This document shows, in pieces, positions 59,221 through 64,000 of a stretch of DNA of 64,000 nt; position 1 is the stretch's first letter, and each line of letters starts with the position of its first letter. The DNA is from Streptomyces sp. 2131.1 (GTDB taxonomy: Bacteria; Actinomycetota; Actinomycetes; Streptomycetales; Streptomycetaceae). The stretch is from NCBI RefSeq assembly GCF_900105515.1, contig NZ_FNSY01000001.1, forward strand, positions 1,550,001 to 1,614,000. Direction: 5' to 3'. Both the position numbers and the translations under genes were made by a program. The notes below the pieces were generated by a model that made no database searches, was not told the origin of the DNA, and was given only the letters and a program-made list of their open reading frames with translations.

Positions 59221-60264
59221 TCACTCCCCCGTGCCGGTCCCTTCCGGCGCGGGGGCGCTCTCGGTGGCCGTGGGATCGGGCGCAGTGCTCCCGCCGCCGT
59301 CCGTGGTGCCGGGGGTGGGTGTGGGCTCGGGCTCGACCGCGCCGCCCGCCGGGTCCGAGGGGGTGGGCGTGGGCGTCGCCCCTTCGGTGGGACCGCCGCT
59401 CCGGTCCGGCTGCGGGGCGGTGCCGCTGTCGTCCTGGCCACCGGTGTCCGGGGACGCCGTACCGCTGTCGTCCTGCCCGCCGGGGTTCGTCCCGTTCTCT
59501 TCCGGTCCGGTGGTTTCGGCGGGCTCGGGCGTGGAAGGCCCGCTGCCGTGGCCACCGCGTACGACGGAGCCCACGGTCGTACCGTGTCCGCCGCTCAGGT
59601 CGCCGCCGGAGATCAGCTCGTACGTGGTGATGCCGGCCATGGAGACCGCGAACACCACGGCCGCCCCGATCGCCGACCGCTTCCAGCCGCGCAGCCGGGT
59701 GCCGTGCGTGGTCGCCGCGGAGAACTCCTCGTCCGCCAGGGGGGCCGTGGCGGGGCTCCGCAGCACGGTCGTCACGTCCGGCTCGACGCGGCGCAGGAGC
59801 ATCGTGGCGTCCGGCTCGACGCGGCGCAGGAGCATCGTCTCGTCCGCCGCCGGCGCGTCCGCCCGGCGCAGCACCGTGGTGGCGGCGGCCACCGCTCCCG
59901 CGTCGTCCACCGCTCCGGCGTCGTCCACCGCTCCCAGCAGAACGGTCTCCTGCGCGGAGGGCTCCGGCCGACGCGGGCCGGTCTCGCGGGCGTGGATGGT
60001 CACCTCGCGGTCCGGGTGCTTCACCTGGACGGTGACCTCGCGTATCTGCTCACCCGTACGACGGAAGAAGTGCTGGAACACCGAGCCGCCGCAGGTGGCC
60101 ACGACGCTCATGACGCCGGCCCCGGCGATCGTCCCGTACACGCCGAGCTGGGAAGCCGCCACTGCCGCCGCGACCGCCGCGACCGCGCTGCCCGCGACCT
60201 GGGGCAGGCTCAGATCGATCCGCCTCTCCTTGGGTTCTATGTCGCTTTCCGGCTTCTGCACCAT
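59221..60264 (-). CDS. repeat-containing single-pass membrane protein, unknown function
   Basis: A 347-residue protein I cannot name. Order of parts: a hydrophobic segment near the N-terminus (SAVAAVAAAVAASQLGVYGTIAGAGVMSVVATCGGSVFQHFF); a cytosolic region with internal repeats (VDDAGA twice; ATMLLRRVEPD twice); a second membrane helix (AIGAAVVFAVSMAGITTYELI); and an extracytoplasmic Pro/Thr/Ser/Glu-rich tail with GGQDDSGTA twice. This fits a wall-spanning stalk. The ATG at 60264 has AAGGGCTGG before it; an upstream TTG is possible. It ends 16 bp from the convergent oxidase gene. Conserved linkage to sepH in streptomycetes is likely but not shown here. Confidence 0.7.
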   Translation of the reverse strand: MVQKPESDIEPKERRIDLSLPQVAGSAVAAVAAAVAASQLGVYGTIAGAGVMSVVATCGGSVFQHFFRRTGEQIREVTVQVKHPDREVTIHARETGPRRPEPSAQETVLLGAVDDAGAVDDAGAVAAATTVLRRADAPAADETMLLRRVEPDATMLLRRVEPDVTTVLRSPATAPLADEEFSAATTHGTRLRGWKRSAIGAAVVFAVSMAGITTYELISGGDLSGGHGTTVGSVVRGGHGSGPSTPEPAETTGPEENGTNPGGQDDSGTASPDTGGQDDSGTAPQPDRSGGPTEGATPTPTPSDPAGGAVEPEPTPTPGTTDGGGSTAPDPTATESAPAPEGTGTGE

Positions 60265-60759
60265 TTCCAGCCCTTGATTGACATCTCTCCCACCATGCAC
60301 CAACTAGGGACACGTGAGCGAAGCCGAAAGTTCCGGTTGCGTGGATTATGTGAAGCACGACACGGATCATGGGCAGGAGGCGTCTGGAGGGGTAGGTCAA
60401 CTCCCGCACCGCACGAGAACTTCGACGGCGCGGCGGTCCACCCACATGGCCCGAATGGAGTACTGTGGCGAGCCCTGGGGCCGGACACCCGCGCGGGCGT
60501 CCGGAACCTTCGGGAGGGGGCCGAAGGAGGCACTCGATCCGGCGGCGCACGGCATCGCACGGCGGCCAGCTACACGGAGTGACCATCGGTCACTTTGCGT
60601 TGCGCAAGGGCTACCGTGGCATACCGGCGATCAAGGGCTCACGCCCGACACGCCGGGCAACACGGCAATGTTGTGGCAGGCTGCACCCGGGCAGGCCACA
60701 CTCGACTAGCGGAAGCAGCGACGCACGTGACGTCGGCAGGCACCACCCGGGAGGTCCCC
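60265..60759. other. divergent region upstream of sepH
   Basis: A 495-bp non-coding region between the divergent repeat protein and sepH. An 88-codon plus-strand frame (60446-60709) has poor codon structure and no ribosome site and was rejected. The region has some less GC-rich bases around 60580-60680, where the sepH promoter is likely, but I cannot fix the boxes. Confidence 0.45.
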
Positions 60760-61818
60760 ATGCCCGAACTGCGTGTCGTGGCCGTCTCCAACGACGGCAC
60801 ACGACTGGTGCTCAAGGCTGCGGACAGCACGGAGTACACGCTTCCGATCGACGAGCGGCTGAGAGCCGCCGTGCGCAACGACCGCGCCCGGCTCGGCCAG
60901 ATCGAGATCGAGGTGGAGAGCCACCTCCGCCCGCGCGACATCCAGGCACGGATACGAGCAGGCGCCTCCGCCGAGGAGGTCGCCCAGTTCGCCGGGATCC
61001 CCGTCGACCGTGTCCGCCGCTTCGAGGGCCCCGTGCTCGCGGAGCGCGCCTTCATGGCCGAGCGGGCCCGGAAGACTCCCGTGCGCCGTCCCGGCGAGAA
61101 CACCGGCCCCCAGCTCGGCGAGGCGGTGCAGGAGCGACTGCTGCTGCGCGGCGCCGACAAGGAAACCGTCCAGTGGGACTCCTGGCGCCGCGACGACGGC
61201 ACCTGGGAGGTCCTCCTGGTGTACCGGGTCGCCGGTGAGCCGCACTCGGCGAGCTGGACGTACGACCCGCCGCGCCGGCTGGTCCAGGCCGTCGACGACG
61301 AGGCCCGTTCGCTGATCGGCGAGACGGACGAGGTCGCGGCGCCCGAGCCCAGCTTCCCGTTCGTCCCCCGGATCGCCCGGCTGCCGCGCGACCGGCCGCT
61401 CGACCGCGCGCTGGACCGGCAGATCGAGCGCCCGGCACCGCCGCCGCCCCCGGAGCCGGAGGAGCGGATCGCCGGAGTGACCGCGAGCGAGCGCGATTCG
61501 CTCACCAGCCTGCTGGAGGCGGTCCCGAGCTTCCGCGGCGACATGGTCGTACCCGAGCGGCCGGCTCCGCCCGAGCCGCCCGCGATCGAGCCCGCGGAGC
61601 GGGAGCCGGAGGCCGAGGAGCCGCCGGCCGCGTCGGCGGGTGCGGGCTCCGCGTACGCGGACGTGCTGATGCCGCGTGCGGTCGCCGGTCACCGCGACCG
61701 GCTGACCGGGACGACGGACCGGCAGGCCGAGGCGGACGGGGTCCGGCCCGGGCGCCGGGCGGCGGTGCCCAGCTGGGACGAGATCGTCTTCGGCACACGC
61801 CGCAAGAAGCAGGATTAG
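60760..61818 (+). CDS. sepH: cell division protein SepH
   Basis: A 352-residue regulator of FtsZ in Actinobacteria. The N-terminal DUF3071 domain (MPELRVVAVSNDGTRLVLKAADSTEYTLPIDERLRAAV) includes a helix-turn-helix (SAEEVAQFAGIPVDRVRRFEGPVLAERAFMAERAR), the part reported to contact FtsZ. The middle is a charged and Pro-rich linker (PAPPPPPEPEE), and the C-terminus ends in a conserved SWDEIVFGTRRKKQD. The ATG at 60760 has GGGAGGTCC upstream. It is monocistronic, with a hairpin 18 bp after the stop. Confidence 0.93.
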   Translation: MPELRVVAVSNDGTRLVLKAADSTEYTLPIDERLRAAVRNDRARLGQIEIEVESHLRPRDIQARIRAGASAEEVAQFAGIPVDRVRRFEGPVLAERAFMAERARKTPVRRPGENTGPQLGEAVQERLLLRGADKETVQWDSWRRDDGTWEVLLVYRVAGEPHSASWTYDPPRRLVQAVDDEARSLIGETDEVAAPEPSFPFVPRIARLPRDRPLDRALDRQIERPAPPPPPEPEERIAGVTASERDSLTSLLEAVPSFRGDMVVPERPAPPEPPAIEPAEREPEAEEPPAASAGAGSAYADVLMPRAVAGHRDRLTGTTDRQAEADGVRPGRRAAVPSWDEIVFGTRRKKQD

Positions 61819-61836
61819 AGAAGGCCCGCCGGCATG

Positions 61837-61872
61837 GCAGGGGCCCGTACGCGAGCGCGTACGGGCCCCTGC
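61837..61872. terminator. hairpin terminator after sepH
   Basis: GCAGGGGCCCGTACGC (61837-61852) pairs perfectly with 61857-61872 around a 4-nt loop, between sepH and the convergent sulfurtransferase gene that ends at 61894. Confidence 0.8.
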
Positions 61873-61893
61873 GCGTCGGGCGACGGCGTTCCG

Positions 61894-62724
61894 TTAGCTG
61901 GGGTCGGGTCCGGTGGCGACCGGGCGCGACTCGTCGGCGGACCAGTGGGACCAGGAGCCCGCGTAGAGGGCGGCCCGGTGCCCGGCGAGCTCCAGCGCCA
62001 GCACCTGCTGCGCCCCGGAGACGCCCGAACCGCAGTAGACGCCGACCTCCGCCGTGTCGCCCTCGACGCCGAGACCGGCGAACCGGGCGGCCAGGCGCTC
62101 GGCGCTCAGGAAGCGTCCGTCCGTGTCCACGTTCTCGCCGGTCGGGGCGGAGACCGCGCCGGGGATGTGGCCGCCGACCCGGTCGATGGGCTCGACGTCT
62201 CCCCGGTAGCGCTCGGCCGCCCGTGCGTCGAGCAGGACACCCGAGCGGGCCAGGGCCGCGGCACCGTCCGCGTCCAGCAGCGGCAGCGCGCCCGGCGCGG
62301 GCACGAAGTCGCCCTCCGCGGGGTCCGGGGTCTCCTTCGACAGCTCCCCCGCCCAGGCCGCGAGCCCGCCGTCCAGCACCCGGACGTCACGGTGCCCGGC
62401 CCAGCGCAGCAGCCACCAGGCGCGCGCCGCCGCCCAGCCCTGACCGCCGTCGTAGACGACGACCGGGCTGTCCTTCCGTACCCCGGCACGGCGCATGGCC
62501 GCTCCGAAGGCAGCCGGGTCGGGCAGGGGGTGGCGGCCGCCGTCGCCCGCCGGGCCGGCGAGTTCCGTGTCGAGGTCGACGAAGACCGCGCCGGGGATGT
62601 GCCCCGCCTCGTAGTCGGGCCGGCCGTGCGGGCCGCCGAGCTGCCAACGTACGTCCAGGAGCACCGGCGGACGTGGCCCCGCCAGTTCGCTCGCGCATTC
62701 GGATACGGAGATGATGGGCTTCAT
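61894..62724 (-). CDS. thiosulfate/3-mercaptopyruvate sulfurtransferase
   Basis: A 276-residue tandem-rhodanese enzyme. The N-terminal domain (LLDVRWQLGGPHGRPDYEAGHIPGAVFVDLDTELA) is structural, and the C-terminal one carries the active Cys in VYCGSGVSGAQQVLALELAG. The loop CGSGVS is that of mercaptopyruvate sulfurtransferases rather than CRKGVT of classical rhodanese. The ATG at 62724 has GAGGATGG upstream; MARM at 62733 is an alternative. It probably acts in cyanide or persulfide handling. It is a single gene, 231 bp divergent from the VOC protein. Confidence 0.9.
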   Translation of the reverse strand: MKPIISVSECASELAGPRPPVLLDVRWQLGGPHGRPDYEAGHIPGAVFVDLDTELAGPAGDGGRHPLPDPAAFGAAMRRAGVRKDSPVVVYDGGQGWAAARAWWLLRWAGHRDVRVLDGGLAAWAGELSKETPDPAEGDFVPAPGALPLLDADGAAALARSGVLLDARAAERYRGDVEPIDRVGGHIPGAVSAPTGENVDTDGRFLSAERLAARFAGLGVEGDTAEVGVYCGSGVSGAQQVLALELAGHRAALYAGSWSHWSADESRPVATGPDPS

Positions 62725-62955
62725 GCGTGCCATCCTCGCGCAGACACCCGGCTGCCCGTGACAGAGATTGAAGACGCCATACCACGACAAACCGGGCCCC
62801 CTGTGGCGAGATCCCGCAATGGACGGCGCGGCCGGAGGGCATCCCGCGCCCGGTGGTGCGAGCATCTGCACGGGGCGTACCCGACTCGCACCGCACCCCG
62901 GCGCGGCGGCCCCGATTTCCCGTACGGCCACCACGATGGTCCGAGGAGAGTGACG

Positions 62956-63732
62956 ATGACCGAGGCTGCCGCCCGGCGTACACCCGGAACACCTTGCTGG
63001 GTGAGCCTGATCGTGCACGGCCTGCGCACGACCCAGAACTTCTACGCCGAGTTGTTCGGCTGGGAGTTCGGCCCCGGCCCCGAGCAGCTCGGCCCGTACG
63101 TACGGGCGCTGATCGACGGACAGGAGGTCGCGGGCATCGGGCAGCTGCCGCCGGACCGCCACCTCCCGATCGCCTGGACGACCTACCTGGCCACCGACGA
63201 CGCGGACCACACGGCGGAGGCCGTCCGGGCCTGCGGCGGCACCGTCGGCGTCGGGCCGCTGGACGCGGGCGAGGCGGGCCGTCTGGCCATCGCCTCCGAC
63301 CCGGGCGGGGCCGTCTTCGGCATCTGGCAGGCCGCCGCACACATCGGCACCACGCTGGCGGGGCGGCCCGGCACCCCGGTCTGGAACGAGCTGGTGACCC
63401 GGGAGACGTCGACGGTCGCCAAGTTCTACCAGGCGGTCTTCGGCTACGAGACCAAGGCCGTCGTCTCGGCGGACTTCGACTACCAGACCCTGCACCTCCG
63501 GGGCCGGCCGGTGGCCTCCCTGCACGGTGTCGGCCACGCCCTGCTGCGCGACCGGGGGCCGCACTGGATGACGTACTTCGAGGTGGCCGACACCGACGAG
63601 GCCGCGCGGCGGGTGGCGGAGCTCGGCGGTCACGTCCTGAGCCCGCCGAGAGAGGGCCCGAGCGGCAGAGTCGCGACCGTGGCGGACCCGGAGGGCGCGG
63701 TGTTCACGATCCAGCGGTCGGCGAAGGGCTGA
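62956..63732 (+). CDS. VOC (glyoxalase-like) family protein, two domains
   Basis: A 258-residue protein made of two VOC modules: residues 12-122 (CWVSLIVHGLRTTQNFYAELFGWEFG...DPGGAVFGIWQ) and 135-255 (PVWNELVTRETSTVAKFYQAVFGYETKAV...DPEGAVFTIQ). The fold binds metals and small substrates in glyoxalases, dioxygenases and resistance proteins; no specific ligand set is complete enough to decide. It resembles the hydroxylase-type family common in actinobacteria. The ATG at 62956 follows GAGGAGAG. Its end overlaps the next minus-strand gene by 29 bp. Confidence 0.87.
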   Translation: MTEAAARRTPGTPCWVSLIVHGLRTTQNFYAELFGWEFGPGPEQLGPYVRALIDGQEVAGIGQLPPDRHLPIAWTTYLATDDADHTAEAVRACGGTVGVGPLDAGEAGRLAIASDPGGAVFGIWQAAAHIGTTLAGRPGTPVWNELVTRETSTVAKFYQAVFGYETKAVVSADFDYQTLHLRGRPVASLHGVGHALLRDRGPHWMTYFEVADTDEAARRVAELGGHVLSPPREGPSGRVATVADPEGAVFTIQRSAKG

Positions 63733-64000
63733 CGGCCCTCCGCTCCCACCGCCAGGGCAGCAGCTGGACGACACCGAACGCCACTTCGGCCACCAGGAAC
63801 AGCCAGAGCCAGTACGGGGCGCCGTGGGCCAGCGCGTACGCCTGCCACAGGGCGAACAGCGTGCGCGCGGCGCCGTCGTACAGGCCGCGCGCCGGCAGGG
63901 GCCGGAGGATCCGCAGGAGCGCCCAGACGACCACCACCGAACCCATGAGGTTCGCGTAGAGGGTTTCTATCGGGTCGAGGGCGGGCAGGGCGCCCGCCCC
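63704..64000 (-). CDS. small membrane protein, N-terminus outside the window
   Basis: A minus-strand frame of 99 codons that is open to the window edge, so the start may lie beyond it; an internal ATG at 63946 would give 80 residues. Two or three hydrophobic helices are present (LMGSVVVVWALLRIL; LFALWQAYALAHG; YWLWLFLVAEVAFGVVQLLPW). The C-terminus ends RRAVSPSPTAGS and overlaps the VOC gene. I do not recognise the family; it may be a DoxX-like or tryptophan-rich small membrane protein. Confidence 0.55.
   Translation of the reverse strand, partial: GAGALPALDPIETLYANLMGSVVVVWALLRILRPLPARGLYDGAARTLFALWQAYALAHGAPYWLWLFLVAEVAFGVVQLLPWRWERRAVSPSPTAGS

Noticed and set aside
60446..60709. Plus-strand 88-codon frame upstream of sepH
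   Set aside because: No ribosome site and amino acid composition unlike a protein; it lies in a likely promoter region.

Overview
The window is high-GC actinobacterial DNA, almost certainly from a Streptomyces chromosome. The evidence is very strong third-position GC, frequent GTG starts, a complete conservon (cvnABCD plus P450), an AfsR-like SARP regulator, a DasR/chitinase promoter element, and the sepH, cutRS and kdpFABC-DE loci. I saw no rRNA, tRNA, insertion sequence, prophage or CRISPR array. Functional calls rest on motifs and family resemblance read by eye; no database search was run.

Left part (about 1-34 kb, accessory and metabolic): the tail of a LivG-type and a complete LivF-type ABC ATPase; a flavin monooxygenase; a conservon (2739-8057) ending in two P450s, the first lacking the normal ExxR motif; a CDGSH protein with a HemK-like methyltransferase; an SDR; a three-gene run (alkylsulfatase, SRPBCC protein, phytoene-dehydrogenase-like oxidoreductase); a reactive-sulfur module (CsoR/CstR-type repressor, TauE/SafE exporter, CstB-like MBL-rhodanese) with three matching operators; small enzymes (methyltransferase, GNAT, RidA, PhzF); a 63-residue protein next to a 2OG-Fe(II) oxygenase; a 1011-residue hydrolase/NB-ARC/TPR fusion; a P450, an MFS exporter and an AfsR-like activator; an SDR with an XRE regulator; and a secreted GH18 chitinase with a recognisable promoter and DasR-like site.

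Right part (about 34-64 kb, conserved core): an RNA uracil methyltransferase; an APC-type permease divergent from two TrkA (CeoB/CeoC) subunits; a DUF3159 membrane protein; an OB-fold protein; the whole kdp system (kdpFABC and kdpDE, with an additional 27-residue membrane peptide before kdpF); a DUF3710 protein; dut; a thioesterase; DUF3093; a possible EcsC-like protein; DUF4193; cutRS; an inositol monophosphatase; ferrochelatase; an FAD-linked sugar-lactone oxidase; a repeat-containing membrane protein; sepH; a sulfurtransferase; and a glyoxalase-like protein. From memory, the order APC permease-ceoB-ceoC-DUF3159-OB-dut-DUF3093-DUF4193-suhB matches Mycobacterium tuberculosis Rv2690c-Rv2701c, with kdp placed inside it here.

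The best candidates for something little described are the hydrolase-NB-ARC-TPR protein and the small peptide plus 2OG oxygenase beside it (19.0-24.2 kb), the degenerate P450 in the conservon, and the regulatory repeats in front of kdp and the APC permease.
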